A stretch of 64,000 nt of DNA from Pseudoalteromonas apostichopi (GCF_030297135.1 NZ_AP028065.1:1984001-2048000), one strand, 5' to 3'; shown: positions 8,669 to 17,089, counted from the first letter of the stretch. Program-made: numbers and translations. Notes: generated by a model from the sequence alone, not told the origin.

Positions 8669-8740
8669 TGTAACCTCTAGGTATCAATGTAACCCTAGGG
8701 TATCATTCGGTCAAGATTTATTTGTAACCTAAAGGTATCA
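8669..8740 (-). promoter_or_regulatory. three 18-bp operator repeats
   Basis: Near-identical imperfect palindromes occur at 8669-8686 (TGTAACCTCTAGGTATCA), 8688-8705 (TGTAACCCTAGGGTATCA) and 8723-8740 (TGTAACCTAAAGGTATCA). They share TGTAACC and GGTATCA half-sites around a four-base centre. Start-to-start distances are 19 and 35 bases. They are probably sites for the HTH regulator encoded downstream. Confidence 0.8.
8686..8714 (-). promoter_or_regulatory. promoter of the membrane protein-HTH operon
   Basis: On the minus strand TTGACC (8714-8709) and TACATT (8691-8686) are separated by exactly 17 bases. The middle operator repeat fills the spacer and the -10, and the other two repeats flank the promoter. 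This geometry fits repression by blocking RNA polymerase. Confidence 0.7.
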
Positions 8741-8870
8741 AAATATTTCAGCGCTGATTCATGTTCTTATACCTAAGCTTGTTTACAAACCTTTTTGTGG
8801 GTTGGGCAATGCATTTGCGCCTAACTCCCGCTATGATATGAACATTGTTTGCCCATTTTTAAGGATGATT

Positions 8871-10814
8871 ATGAAAACCTTACTGAAAGTTGTTGGTGTC
8901 ATTTTCTTATTACTAATTGCATTAGTAGTCGCAGCACCATTCCTCATTCCTACAGACGCGATATTTAATAAAGTATCGGAGCAAGTAGAACAAACCACAG
9001 GTCGTAGTCTGACTATTAATGGCGATAAAAAGCTGTCGGTATTTCCATCATTAAAGCTAGAACTGAATGATGTAAACTTTGCCAATATGCAAACTGGTTC
9101 GCAAAAAAATATGGCAAGTATGCAGCAACTTGCTATCCGTATTCCTTGGATGTCGTTATTTGGCGGTGAGTTTAAGCTAGATAAATTTGTTATTAACGAA
9201 CCAACGATTTTGTTAGAAACCGATAAAAATGGTAAAGCAAACTGGCAGCTATTTGATGCGGTTGCAGAGCAACCACAGACTGAGCAGCAAAAGAGTTCTG
9301 GTGCCGTTAACTTACCAGATAACTTTGATATTGAGCTTGGTGAAGTGGCAATTTATGGTGGTACCTTTACTTATCTAGACGGTAAAACTGGGGCAAAACA
9401 ACAGATAAGTGATTTAGAGTTAGCCATTTTATTACCTTCTCTTCGTAAAACCCTTGAGTTAAAAGGCGGTATTACCTATATGGGTGAGCGTTTTGATTTG
9501 GATGTAACGCTAGATACACCCGTAAAAGCGATTGAGGGCGAAACCTTTAATGTCAGCACTGAGGTTGATTCACGCTTGATCGATTTGAATTTCAAAGGGG
9601 CAATTGCAGAAATGGGTAATGATGTGCAAGGGCTTCTATCTGTCAGTGGTGACTCAGTTAAAAACATTGCGAATTGGCAGGGTGTTGAGCTTAATGCTAA
9701 AGAGAATGCTTTCAATGCGTTTAATGTAAAAGGTTCAATGCATTTAAAAGGTGAGCAGTTTAAACTGGCTGAGCTACTTGCCACCCTAGATGAGCTACAA
9801 ATTAAAGGTAAAAGCGATATTAAGCTTGGCGACCGTTTAGTTGTAAATGCCGATATTGATTTAGGCATGCTTGATTTAAACCCTTACTTACCTGAGGGGG
9901 TAGCTAAAGAAGAGCAAGCAGAACCAGCCTCAGATGCGCCAGCGCAGCCAATTGTTTGGGATGATACAACAATTGATATGAGCGGCCTAAATGCACTTGA
10001 TGCAAATGTTGTTGTGCGTTCAAGTGGTTTAAAAGCAAATGATATTACACTTGGCGAAAACCAGTTAACAGTGAACCTTAAAAATGCAGTAGCTAACATC
10101 AGCTTAGATAAGTTTGTTGCATACGAAGGTAATGGCAAAGGTGTAATCACCGTTAACGCTAAGCAAACACCTTATAAAATTAGCACTAACTTTTCTTTAG
10201 ATAAAATCGATGCACAGCCATTACTTACTGATGCGGCCGGTTTCGATAAGTTAATGGGTAAAGGCTCTTTAAACTGGGATCTAACGACCACAGGTCAAAG
10301 TCAAAAAAGCTTTATTAATGCCCTTAACGGCAAGGTGGGCTTTGAGTTTGCAGATGGTGCAGTGAAAGGAGCCAATATTGCAGAGATGGTTCGTAAAGCA
10401 AAAGAGCTGATTAAGGGGAATTTAAGTGCGGTATCAGAAGGCCTGGATACTGGCTTTGATAACTCACAACAGACAGACTTCTCAGCACTTAAAGGTAGTT
10501 TTGTATTCACAAATGGTATTGGTGAAAATACAGACTTATCTCTATTAAGCCCGCTTATTCGTATTACCGGCTCAGGTAAGATTGATTTACCAATGACCAC
10601 TGTAGACTACCGTTTAGTGACGGGGATTGTTGATTCAATCGAAGGGCAGGGTACGACAGATGACAGCACTGGGTTTAAAATTCCTCTGCGTATAAAAGGC
10701 CCATTCCATGATGTAGGTTATAGCTTAGATGTGAGTGAGGCTGCTAAAGAAGAAGTGAAAGAAAAAGCCAAAGATAAAATAAAAGACAAATTAAAAGGTC
10801 TATTTGGAAATTAA
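8871..10814 (+). CDS. AsmA-family protein
   Basis: The 647-residue envelope protein has one N-terminal membrane anchor (residues 3-22) and a large periplasmic part. The start region LIPTDAIFNKVSEQVEQTTGR and the following INGDKKLSVFPSLKLELNDV match the AsmA N-terminal domain, and a C-terminal AsmA region contains GSFVFTNGIGENTDLSLLSP. AsmA-like proteins are thought to help lipid transport between membranes. The ATG at 8871 has AAGGA at the right distance; a longer start at 8802 would place extra residues before the anchor. The tail is rich in Lys and Glu. It sits where S10 operon genes often lie. Confidence 0.88.
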   Translation: MKTLLKVVGVIFLLLIALVVAAPFLIPTDAIFNKVSEQVEQTTGRSLTINGDKKLSVFPSLKLELNDVNFANMQTGSQKNMASMQQLAIRIPWMSLFGGEFKLDKFVINEPTILLETDKNGKANWQLFDAVAEQPQTEQQKSSGAVNLPDNFDIELGEVAIYGGTFTYLDGKTGAKQQISDLELAILLPSLRKTLELKGGITYMGERFDLDVTLDTPVKAIEGETFNVSTEVDSRLIDLNFKGAIAEMGNDVQGLLSVSGDSVKNIANWQGVELNAKENAFNAFNVKGSMHLKGEQFKLAELLATLDELQIKGKSDIKLGDRLVVNADIDLGMLDLNPYLPEGVAKEEQAEPASDAPAQPIVWDDTTIDMSGLNALDANVVVRSSGLKANDITLGENQLTVNLKNAVANISLDKFVAYEGNGKGVITVNAKQTPYKISTNFSLDKIDAQPLLTDAAGFDKLMGKGSLNWDLTTTGQSQKSFINALNGKVGFEFADGAVKGANIAEMVRKAKELIKGNLSAVSEGLDTGFDNSQQTDFSALKGSFVFTNGIGENTDLSLLSPLIRITGSGKIDLPMTTVDYRLVTGIVDSIEGQGTTDDSTGFKIPLRIKGPFHDVGYSLDVSEAAKEEVKEKAKDKIKDKLKGLFGN

Positions 10815-10834
10815 TAAAATTTAATTAAAGTCAA

Positions 10835-10866
10835 AAACAGGGCGCATTAGCGCCCTGTTTGTTTTA
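10835..10866 (+). terminator. rho-independent terminator after the AsmA-family gene
   Basis: AAACAGGGCGC and the matching GCGCCCTGTTT form a strong stem with a 4-5 base loop, followed by GTTTT. It isolates the AsmA-family gene from the spc operon. Confidence 0.9.
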
Positions 10867-10927
10867 TAATCAATAACAAACCAGCAAGTCGCTGTAATTC
10901 CTTAATGCAAGCAGCACGATTAATTCC

Positions 10928-10983
10928 AAATTAATTAAAAAATAACCTACCACTTCCTTGTCATTGCTGCTACAATTGCCCGC
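10928..10983 (+). promoter_or_regulatory. probable spc operon promoter
   Basis: An A/T-rich UP-like stretch (10928-10945) precedes TACAAT (10971-10976) and a GC-rich discriminator (TGCCCGCCC). The -35 is poor. The GC-rich discriminator is a feature of stringently controlled ribosomal promoters, so growth-rate control is a fair inference. The rest of the 222-base gap before rplN would be a leader of about 105 bases. Confidence 0.5.
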
Positions 10984-11088
10984 CCTTAAGAGACAACTTG
11001 CTTGTTTTTTGAGTGGAATTTAACCGAAATGTCTTGATTTTAAACAGAATTAAGGCGTGTTGTAATTTCTACACCGGAGGTCATTAAC

Positions 11089-11457
11089 ATGATCCAAATG
11101 CAAACTCAGCTGGACGTTGCTGATAACAGCGGCGCTCGCAAAGTGCAGTGTATTAAAGTCCTTGGCGGTTCGCACCGTCGCTATGCAGCGGTTGGCGATA
11201 TCATCAAAGTTTCTGTAAAAGAAGCTATTCCTCGCGGTAAAGTGAAGAAAGGTGATGTTAAAAACGCGGTAGTTGTGCGTACTAAAAAAGGCGTTCGTCG
11301 TCCGGACGGTTCTTTGATCCGTTTCGATAGCAATGCGGCTGTTATCTTAAATGATAACTTACAGCCAATTGGTACTCGTATCTTCGGCCCTGTGACTCGT
11401 GAACTTCGTACTGAAAAGTTCATGAAAATCGTTTCACTAGCACCAGAAGTACTATAA
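11089..11457 (+). CDS. rplN: 50S ribosomal protein L14
   Basis: The protein is 122 residues and full length (MIQMQTQLDVADNSGARKVQC at the start). It binds 23S rRNA near the L19 and 30S contact. A strong GGAGG lies 8 bases before the ATG. It is the first gene of the spc operon; the usual upstream neighbour rpsQ is missing and an AsmA-family gene is found instead. Confidence 0.98.
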   Translation: MIQMQTQLDVADNSGARKVQCIKVLGGSHRRYAAVGDIIKVSVKEAIPRGKVKKGDVKNAVVVRTKKGVRRPDGSLIRFDSNAAVILNDNLQPIGTRIFGPVTRELRTEKFMKIVSLAPEVL

Positions 11458-11467
11458 GGAGTCTATC

Positions 11468-11782
11468 ATGGCAGCAAAAATCCGTCGTGATGACGAAGTA
11501 ATCGTACTAGCCGGTAAAGACAAAGGTAAGCGCGGTAAAGTGCTTTCAGTTGTTACTGAGTCTGGTCGAGTATTTGTCGAAGGCATCAACTTAATCAAGA
11601 AGCACCAAAAGCCGGTTCCACAGTTGAACCAAGCTGGCGGTATTGTTGAGAAAGAAGCGTCTATCGACGTATCAAACGTTGCGATCTACAACTCGGAAAC
11701 GGGTAAAGCAGATCGTGTAGGTTTCAAGATTGAAGATGGTAAGAAATTACGTATCTTTAAATCTACTGGTAAAACTATCTAA
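11468..11782 (+). CDS. rplX: 50S ribosomal protein L24
   Basis: The 104-residue protein has the KOW motif at its start (VIVLAGKDKGKRGKVLSV) and the INLIKKHQKP segment typical of L24, an early assembly initiator of the large subunit. AAGGAG precedes the ATG and the gap to rplN is 10 bases. Confidence 0.98.
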   Translation: MAAKIRRDDEVIVLAGKDKGKRGKVLSVVTESGRVFVEGINLIKKHQKPVPQLNQAGGIVEKEASIDVSNVAIYNSETGKADRVGFKIEDGKKLRIFKSTGKTI

Positions 11783-11798
11783 TAGTTGGAGTAGAATG

Positions 11799-12338
11799 AT
11801 GGCGAAACTGCATGAAGTATATAAAGACAAAGTAGTCGCTGAACTTCAAGAGAAGTTTGGTTTCAGCTCTGTCATGCAAGTCCCTCAGATCGAAAAGATC
11901 ACATTAAACATGGGTGTGGGCGAAGCTCTAGCTGACAAGAAGATCTTAGATAACGCTGTTGCGGATCTAGAAGCAATCTCTGGTCAGAAACCTCTAATCA
12001 CTAAAGCACGCAAATCAGTTGCAGGCTTCAAAGTGCGTGAAGGTTACCCAATTGGTTGTAAAGTAACCCTACGTGGCGAGCGTATGTGGGACTTTTTTGA
12101 GCGTTTGGTTTCAATCGCTATCCCGCGTATCCGTGACTTCCGTGGTGTAAGTGCTAAGTCTTTTGATGGACGTGGTAACTACAGCATGGGCGTACGTGAG
12201 CAAATCATCTTCCCAGAAATTGATTATGATAAAGTAGACCGTGTTCGCGGTATGGATATCACAATCACTACTTCTGCGAAAACAGATGATGAAGGCCGTG
12301 CGTTGTTAGAAGCGTTTAACTTCCCATTCAAGAAATAA
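11799..12338 (+). CDS. rplE: 50S ribosomal protein L5
   Basis: The protein is 179 residues from MAKLHEVYKDKVV, the family's normal length. L5 binds 5S rRNA and contacts S13. Two adjacent ATGs occur at 11796 and 11799; GGAG at 11788-11791 is spaced best for the second. An open frame running back into rplX is not used. In E. coli, S8 represses this operon by binding near the rplE start; I did not fold this region to test that. Confidence 0.97.
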   Translation: MAKLHEVYKDKVVAELQEKFGFSSVMQVPQIEKITLNMGVGEALADKKILDNAVADLEAISGQKPLITKARKSVAGFKVREGYPIGCKVTLRGERMWDFFERLVSIAIPRIRDFRGVSAKSFDGRGNYSMGVREQIIFPEIDYDKVDRVRGMDITITTSAKTDDEGRALLEAFNFPFKK

Positions 12339-12348
12339 GGGTAGGGTT

Positions 12349-12654
12349 ATGGCAAAGAATTCTATGAAAGCGCGCGAAGCAAAGCGCACTAAATTAGTTG
12401 CTCAGTATGCTGAAAAGCGTGCGGCACTAAAAGCTATCATCAGTGATGTAAATACATCTGACGATGATCGTTGGGACGCGGTATTAAAGCTACAAGCTTT
12501 ACCACGTGATTCTAGCTCTTCACGTCAACGTAATCGTTGTAACGTTACGGGCCGCCCACATGGTTACCTTCGCAAATTCGGCATGAGCCGTATCAAAGTT
12601 CGCGAAGCAGCTATGCGCGGTGAAATTCCTGGCCTTAAAAAGGCTAGCTGGTAA
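12349..12654 (+). CDS. rpsN: 30S ribosomal protein S14
   Basis: The 101-residue protein is the long, zinc-independent form of S14: it lacks the four Cys of the short zinc form and has RNRCNVTGRPHGYLRKFG and ends PGLKKASW. It lies 10 bases after rplE. It acts in assembly of the small-subunit head. Confidence 0.98.
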   Translation: MAKNSMKAREAKRTKLVAQYAEKRAALKAIISDVNTSDDDRWDAVLKLQALPRDSSSSRQRNRCNVTGRPHGYLRKFGMSRIKVREAAMRGEIPGLKKASW

Positions 12655-12675
12655 TAGTATCACGGGAGTAAGACT

Positions 12676-13068
12676 ATGAGCTTGCAAGATCCTATTGCGG
12701 ATTTGTTTACACGTATCCGTAACGGTCAGTCAGCGAAGAAAGTATCAGTAACGATGCCAACTTCAAAACTGAAAGTAGCAGTAGCTAAAGTATTAAAAGA
12801 TGAAGGTTATATCGCAGATTACGCTGTAAGCGGTGAAGCGAAGCCTGAGCTTTCTATCGATTTAAAATATTTCGAAGGCAAAGCTGTTATTGAAAATATC
12901 CAGCGTGTTAGCCGCCCTGGTCTACGTATCTATAAGAAACGTGACGAATTACCAAAGGTAATGGGTGGTCTTGGTATCGCTATCGTATCAACTTCTAAAG
13001 GCCTAATGACAGACCGCGCAGCACGTAGTGCCGGCGTTGGTGGTGAGATCATTGGCTTTGTAGCTTAA
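12676..13068 (+). CDS. rpsH: 30S ribosomal protein S8
   Basis: The 130-residue protein starts SLQDPIADLFTRIRNGQSA and ends with STSKGLMTDRAARSAGVGGEI, the conserved S8 RNA-binding end. S8 binds the 16S central domain and, in enteric bacteria, represses the spc operon. A good GGGAG site precedes the ATG. Confidence 0.98.
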   Translation: MSLQDPIADLFTRIRNGQSAKKVSVTMPTSKLKVAVAKVLKDEGYIADYAVSGEAKPELSIDLKYFEGKAVIENIQRVSRPGLRIYKKRDELPKVMGGLGIAIVSTSKGLMTDRAARSAGVGGEIIGFVA

Positions 13069-13081
13069 TCGGAGGGGAACT

Positions 13082-13615
13082 ATGTCTCGCATAGCAAAGG
13101 CACCAATCAATGTTCCTGCCGGTGTAGAAGTTACATTAAAAGGCCAGGACATCACAGTTAAAGGCAAAAACGGTGAATTAACTCGTACTATCAACGACGC
13201 TGTTGAAGTACAAGTTAACGACAACGTTATTACAACTTTACCTCGTGAAGGCGTAGCTAATGCATGGGCACAAGCAGGTACTGCTCGCGCTCTAATCAAC
13301 AACATGGTTGTTGGTACGCATGAAGGTTACGAGAAGAAACTTCAGTTAGTAGGTGTTGGTTACCGTGCAGCAGCTAAGGGCAAAGTATTAGACTTAACTC
13401 TTGGTTTCTCACACCCAGTGAATTTCGAAGTACCAGAAGGTATTACGATTGAAACACCAAGCCAAACAGAAGTTCTAGTTAAGGGCGTAGACAAGCAGTT
13501 AGTTGGTCAAACAGCTGCTAACATCCGTGCATACCGTAAACCTGAGCCTTATAAAGGTAAAGGTGTTCGTTACGCGGACGAGAATGTACGCCGTAAAGAG
13601 GCTAAGAAGAAGTAA
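13082..13615 (+). CDS. rplF: 50S ribosomal protein L6
   Basis: The 177-residue protein has two related L6 domains and the C-terminal signature NIRAYRKPEPYKGKGVRY. L6 lies near the factor-binding site of the large subunit. GGAGGGG lies just before the ATG, 13 bases after rpsH. Confidence 0.98.
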   Translation: MSRIAKAPINVPAGVEVTLKGQDITVKGKNGELTRTINDAVEVQVNDNVITTLPREGVANAWAQAGTARALINNMVVGTHEGYEKKLQLVGVGYRAAAKGKVLDLTLGFSHPVNFEVPEGITIETPSQTEVLVKGVDKQLVGQTAANIRAYRKPEPYKGKGVRYADENVRRKEAKKK

Positions 13616-13624
13616 GGTAAGACG

Positions 13625-13975
13625 ATGGATAAAAAAACAGCTCGTCTACGTCGTGCTAAACGCACTCGTAGAAATTATATTGAACAAGGCACAACGCGTC
13701 TTGTTATCCACCGCACGCCACGTCACATTTACGCTCAAGTAGTTACTGCTGAGGGTAATGTACTGGCTGCTGCTTCTACTGTTGAAAAAGCAATTAGCGA
13801 AACAGTTAAAGGCACAGGTAACGTTGCAGCTGCTCAAGCAGTTGGTAAAGCGGTTGCTGAACGTGCAGCTGACAAAGGCATCGAAAAGATTGCTTTTGAT
13901 CGCAGTGGCTTTAAATATCACGGCCGTGTGAAGGCGCTTGCTGATGCAGCGCGTGAAGCCGGTCTGCAATTCTAG
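13625..13975 (+). CDS. rplR: 50S ribosomal protein L18
   Basis: The 116-residue protein begins MDKKTARLRRAKRTRRN and contains RLVIHRTPRHIYAQV and the end FDRSGFKYHGRVKALADAAREAGLQF, all typical of L18, which binds 5S rRNA with L5. Gap to rplF is 9 bases. Confidence 0.98.
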   Translation: MDKKTARLRRAKRTRRNYIEQGTTRLVIHRTPRHIYAQVVTAEGNVLAAASTVEKAISETVKGTGNVAAAQAVGKAVAERAADKGIEKIAFDRSGFKYHGRVKALADAAREAGLQF

Positions 13976-13984
13976 GAGTAGACA

Positions 13985-14491
13985 ATGGCTAACGTAGAAG
14001 CAAAGCAACAACAGCCTGATTTGGCTGAAAAGCTAATCGCGGTAAACCGTGTGTCTAAAGTAGTTAAAGGTGGTCGTATCTTTAGCTTTACTGCACTAAC
14101 AGTAGTTGGTGACGGCGCAGGTAAAGTAGGTTTTGGTTATGGTAAAGCACGTGAAGTTCCAGCTGCTATTCAAAAAGCAATGGAAAAAGCACGTCGCAAC
14201 ATGATCAGTGTAGACCTTAACGGTAACACGCTACAGCACCCAATCAAGGGTCGCCACGCGGGTTCTAAAGTATACATGCAGCCTGCTTCTGAAGGTACAG
14301 GTATCATCGCCGGTGGTGCGATGCGTGCAGTACTAGAAGTAACTGGTGTACAGAACGTATTGTCAAAAGCATACGGTTCAACTAACCCGATCAACATCGT
14401 TCGTGCAACGATTGCTGCTCTAGAGAACATGAATTCTCCAGAGTCAATCGCTGCTAAACGTGGTCTTAGCGTTGACGAAATCACGGGGTAA
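13985..14491 (+). CDS. rpsE: 30S ribosomal protein S5
   Basis: The 168-residue protein has the S5 RNA-binding motif (KGGRIFSFTALTVVGDGAGK) and the C-terminal GSTNPINIVRATIAALENM. It affects translational accuracy. TAGGAGT precedes the ATG. Confidence 0.98.
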   Translation: MANVEAKQQQPDLAEKLIAVNRVSKVVKGGRIFSFTALTVVGDGAGKVGFGYGKAREVPAAIQKAMEKARRNMISVDLNGNTLQHPIKGRHAGSKVYMQPASEGTGIIAGGAMRAVLEVTGVQNVLSKAYGSTNPINIVRATIAALENMNSPESIAAKRGLSVDEITG

Positions 14492-14494
14492 ACC

Positions 14495-14677
14495 ATGGCT
14501 AATAAAACTGTAAAAGTAACACAAGTAAAGAGCTCTATCGGTCGTTTACCGAAGCATAAAGCTACATTACGTGGTCTTGGTCTACGTCGTATCAATCACA
14601 CTGTTGAGTTAGAAGACACAGCATGTGTGCGTGGTATGATTAACCAAGTTTCTTACATGGTAAAGGTTGAGGGTTAA
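14495..14677 (+). CDS. rpmD: 50S ribosomal protein L30
   Basis: The 60-residue protein matches bacterial L30: VKVTQVKSSIGRLPKHKATL and RGLGLRRINHTVE. The start lies 3 bases after the rpsE stop, with GGGG from the rpsE end serving as ribosome site. Confidence 0.97.
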   Translation: MANKTVKVTQVKSSIGRLPKHKATLRGLGLRRINHTVELEDTACVRGMINQVSYMVKVEG

Positions 14678-14681
14678 TTCG

Positions 14682-15116
14682 ATGCATTTGAATACACTTT
14701 CACCTGCTGCTGGTGCAAAAACTGAAAAGAAACGTCTAGGTCGTGGTATTGGTTCTGGTCTTGGTAAGACTGGTGGCCGTGGTCATAAAGGCCAAAAATC
14801 ACGTTCTGGCGGTAAAGTTCGCGTTGGTTTCGAAGGCGGTCAAATGCCTATGCAACGTCGTCTACCTAAATTTGGTTTCACTTCACGTAAATCATTAGTA
14901 TCTACTGAAGTTAACCTTTTTGAAATCGCTAAAGTTGAAGGCGATGTAGTAGACGTAAACGCGTTACAAGCAGCTGGTCTAGTTAAAAAGAACATCCAGT
15001 TCGTTAAAGTAGTTAAATCTGGCGAAGTTTCACGCGCAGTTACCGTTAAAGGTCTTAAAGTGACTAAAGGTGCTCGCGAAGCTATCGAAGCTGCCGGAGG
15101 CAAGGTAGAAGACTAA
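14682..15116 (+). CDS. rplO: 50S ribosomal protein L15
   Basis: The 144-residue protein has the Gly/Arg/Lys-rich start (RLGRGIGSGLGKTGGRGHKG) that threads into 23S rRNA. I chose the ATG at 14682, four bases after the rpmD stop, which gives the standard MHLNTLSPA start; an in-frame start at 14667 would overlap rpmD. Confidence 0.97.
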   Translation: MHLNTLSPAAGAKTEKKRLGRGIGSGLGKTGGRGHKGQKSRSGGKVRVGFEGGQMPMQRRLPKFGFTSRKSLVSTEVNLFEIAKVEGDVVDVNALQAAGLVKKNIQFVKVVKSGEVSRAVTVKGLKVTKGAREAIEAAGGKVED

Positions 15117-15126
15117 GGAAGTACTA

Positions 15127-16455
15127 ATGGCTAAACCAGGTCAAGATATGAAAAGTGCACAAAGTGGGCTTTCGGAATTGAAGCGTCGATTACTATTTGT
15201 ATTAGGTGCTATCATTATTTACCGTCTAGGTTCATTCGTGCCGATCCCTGGGATTGACGCCGCTGTACTTGCCGATTTCTTCGAGCAACAAAAGGGCACC
15301 ATTGTTGAAATGTTTAACATGTTCAGCGGTGGTGCGCTTGAGCGCGCTTCAGTGTTAGCACTGGGTATTATGCCGTACATCTCGGCTTCGATTATTACGC
15401 AACTATTAACGCATATGTATCCGCCGTTTATAGAGCTTAAGAAAGAAGGTGAGCAAGGGCGTAAGAAAATTAGCCAGTACACACGCTACGGCACGCTTGT
15501 GCTTGCTACTATCCAATCAATCGGTATTGCTACAAGCTTACCGGGCATGATGGACGGGTTAGTTGTTAACCCTGGTATCGGTTTCTACTTCACTGCTGTA
15601 GTGAGTTTAGTAACTGGTACTATGTTCCTAATGTGGTTGGGCGAGCAAATTACAGAACGTGGTATCGGTAACGGTATTTCTGTTCTGATTTTTGTTGGTA
15701 TCGTAGCTAACCTGCCGTCTGCTATTGGTTCGACAGCCGAAATGGCGCGCCAAGGTGATCTGAATGTACTTGTACTGTTATTGATTGCTGTAATCGTATT
15801 CGCTGTTACTTACCTAGTTGTATTCTTTGAGCGTGGTCAACGTCGTATCGTCGTTAACTATGCGAAGCGTCAACAAGGTCGTCAGGTATTTGCTGCTCAA
15901 AGCACGCACTTACCACTGAAAGTAAACATGGCGGGTGTTATTCCACCAATCTTTGCTAGCAGTATAATTCTGTTCCCTGGTACAATTGCAAGCTGGTTCG
16001 GCCAGGGTGAAGGTCCGGTCGCTGATGTGCTACAAGCAATCGCTACAACGTTGACTCCAGGTCAACCTTTATATGCGATGGTTTTAGCTGCGGCTATTAT
16101 CTTCTTCTGCTTTTTCTACACCGCGTTGGTATTTAACCCGCGTGAAACAGCAGATAACCTGAAAAAATCTGGCGCATTTATCCCAGGTATTCGTCCAGGT
16201 GAGCAGACATCTAAATACATTGATAAAGTGATGACACGCCTGACATTGGCAGGTGCTTTGTATATAACCTTTATCTGTCTGGTGCCCGAATTCATGACTA
16301 TGGCATGGCAAACGCCATTCTATTTCGGCGGTACATCAATTTTGATTATCGTTGTTGTAATCATGGACTTTATGGCACAAGTACAGACGCATCTGATGTC
16401 ACATCAGTATGATTCTGTGCTGAAAAAAGCAAACCTTAAAGGCTACGGTCGATAA
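15127..16455 (+). CDS. secY: protein translocase subunit SecY
   Basis: The 442-residue inner-membrane protein has ten membrane segments and forms the Sec export channel with SecE and SecG. Visible signatures include SLGxFxPIPG-like RLGSFVPIPGID, the plug-region MFSGGALERASVLALGIMPY and RGIGNGISVLIFVGIVA. It lies 10 bases after rplO and is the usual large gene near the end of the spc operon. Confidence 0.98.
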   Translation: MAKPGQDMKSAQSGLSELKRRLLFVLGAIIIYRLGSFVPIPGIDAAVLADFFEQQKGTIVEMFNMFSGGALERASVLALGIMPYISASIITQLLTHMYPPFIELKKEGEQGRKKISQYTRYGTLVLATIQSIGIATSLPGMMDGLVVNPGIGFYFTAVVSLVTGTMFLMWLGEQITERGIGNGISVLIFVGIVANLPSAIGSTAEMARQGDLNVLVLLLIAVIVFAVTYLVVFFERGQRRIVVNYAKRQQGRQVFAAQSTHLPLKVNMAGVIPPIFASSIILFPGTIASWFGQGEGPVADVLQAIATTLTPGQPLYAMVLAAAIIFFCFFYTALVFNPRETADNLKKSGAFIPGIRPGEQTSKYIDKVMTRLTLAGALYITFICLVPEFMTMAWQTPFYFGGTSILIIVVVIMDFMAQVQTHLMSHQYDSVLKKANLKGYGR

Positions 16456-16477
16456 GGTCATTTTACGGAGTTGAGCA

Positions 16478-16591
16478 ATGAAAGTACGTGCTTCCGTTAA
16501 GAAAATATGCCGTAACTGTAAAGTTATTAAACGTGCTGGTGTAGTACGCGTAATTTGCAGTGAGCCTAAGCACAAGCAAAGGCAAGGCTAA
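16478..16591 (+). CDS. rpmJ: 50S ribosomal protein L36
   Basis: This 37-residue gene reads MKVRASVKKICRNCKVIKR onward and ends KHKQRQG. It carries the zinc-binding set C11, C14, C27 and H33 of the canonical C+ form. CGGAG precedes the ATG. It is the last gene of the spc operon. Confidence 0.97.
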   Translation: MKVRASVKKICRNCKVIKRAGVVRVICSEPKHKQRQG

Positions 16592-16604
16592 TTAAACAGT
16601 CGTG

Positions 16605-16636
16605 CAGGCTGAGTTATTTACTCGGCCTGTGTTTTT
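16605..16636 (+). terminator. terminator or attenuator between the spc and alpha operons
   Basis: CAGGCTGAGT and ACTCGGCCTG form a 10-bp stem with one G-U pair and a 5-base loop, followed by TGTTTTTA. It lies 13 bases after rpmJ and could end or thin transcription before rpsM. I see no strong separate promoter for the alpha genes. Confidence 0.7.
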
Positions 16637-16649
16637 AGTTGTGATTTGG

Positions 16650-16735
16650 TCTTCGTTTGAGTATCCTTACGGGCTTTTCAAACAGATGATTACCAAATTC
16701 AAATATAGGAGATGTGTTAGTGGCCCGTATCGCTG
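16650..16735 (+). promoter_or_regulatory. alpha operon leader, probable S4-binding translational repressor site
   Basis: The leader contains GTATCCTTACGGGCTTTTCA ahead of the rpsM ribosome site, close to the E. coli alpha leader as I recall it (GTATCC, then ACGGGCTTTTCA). In E. coli this folds into a pseudoknot that S4 binds to repress rpsM and the genes behind it (Rfam Alpha_RBS). The resemblance is by eye; I did not fold it. Confidence 0.65.
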
Positions 16736-17076
16736 GCATTAACGTCCCTGATCATAAACATGCAGTTATCGGTTTAACTGCTATTTATGGCATAGGTAAG
16801 ACTCGCTCTAAGGCTATCTTAGCAGCGACTGGTATCGCCGAGACCACAAAAATCGGTGAACTTTCAGACGAAACACTTGACGTATTGCGTGAAGCAGTTG
16901 GCAAGTACACTGTAGAAGGTGACCTTCGTCGTGAAGTTACATTAAATATCAAGCGCCTTATGGACCTTGGTTGTTTCCGTGGCCTACGTCACCGTCGTTC
17001 GTTACCACTACGTGGTCAACGTACTAAGACTAACGCGCGTACTCGTAAGGGTCCTCGCAAGCCTATCAAGAAATAA
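16720..17076 (+). CDS. rpsM: 30S ribosomal protein S13, GTG start
   Basis: The 118-residue protein starts MARIAGINVPDHKHAVIGL and ends TKTNARTRKGPRKPIKK. It contacts L5 and tRNA at the subunit interface. The start is GTG at 16720 with AGGAG eight bases upstream, as in E. coli; an earlier in-frame GTG at 16714 sits too close to that site. It is the first gene of the alpha operon, and the GTG lies in the expected S4 control region. Confidence 0.96.
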   Translation: MARIAGINVPDHKHAVIGLTAIYGIGKTRSKAILAATGIAETTKIGELSDETLDVLREAVGKYTVEGDLRREVTLNIKRLMDLGCFRGLRHRRSLPLRGQRTKTNARTRKGPRKPIKK

Positions 17077-17089
17077 GGTGGGGTAGATT

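Noticed and set aside
13503..13742. Frame bridging rplF and rplR
   Set aside because: Out-of-frame reading of two certain ribosomal protein genes.
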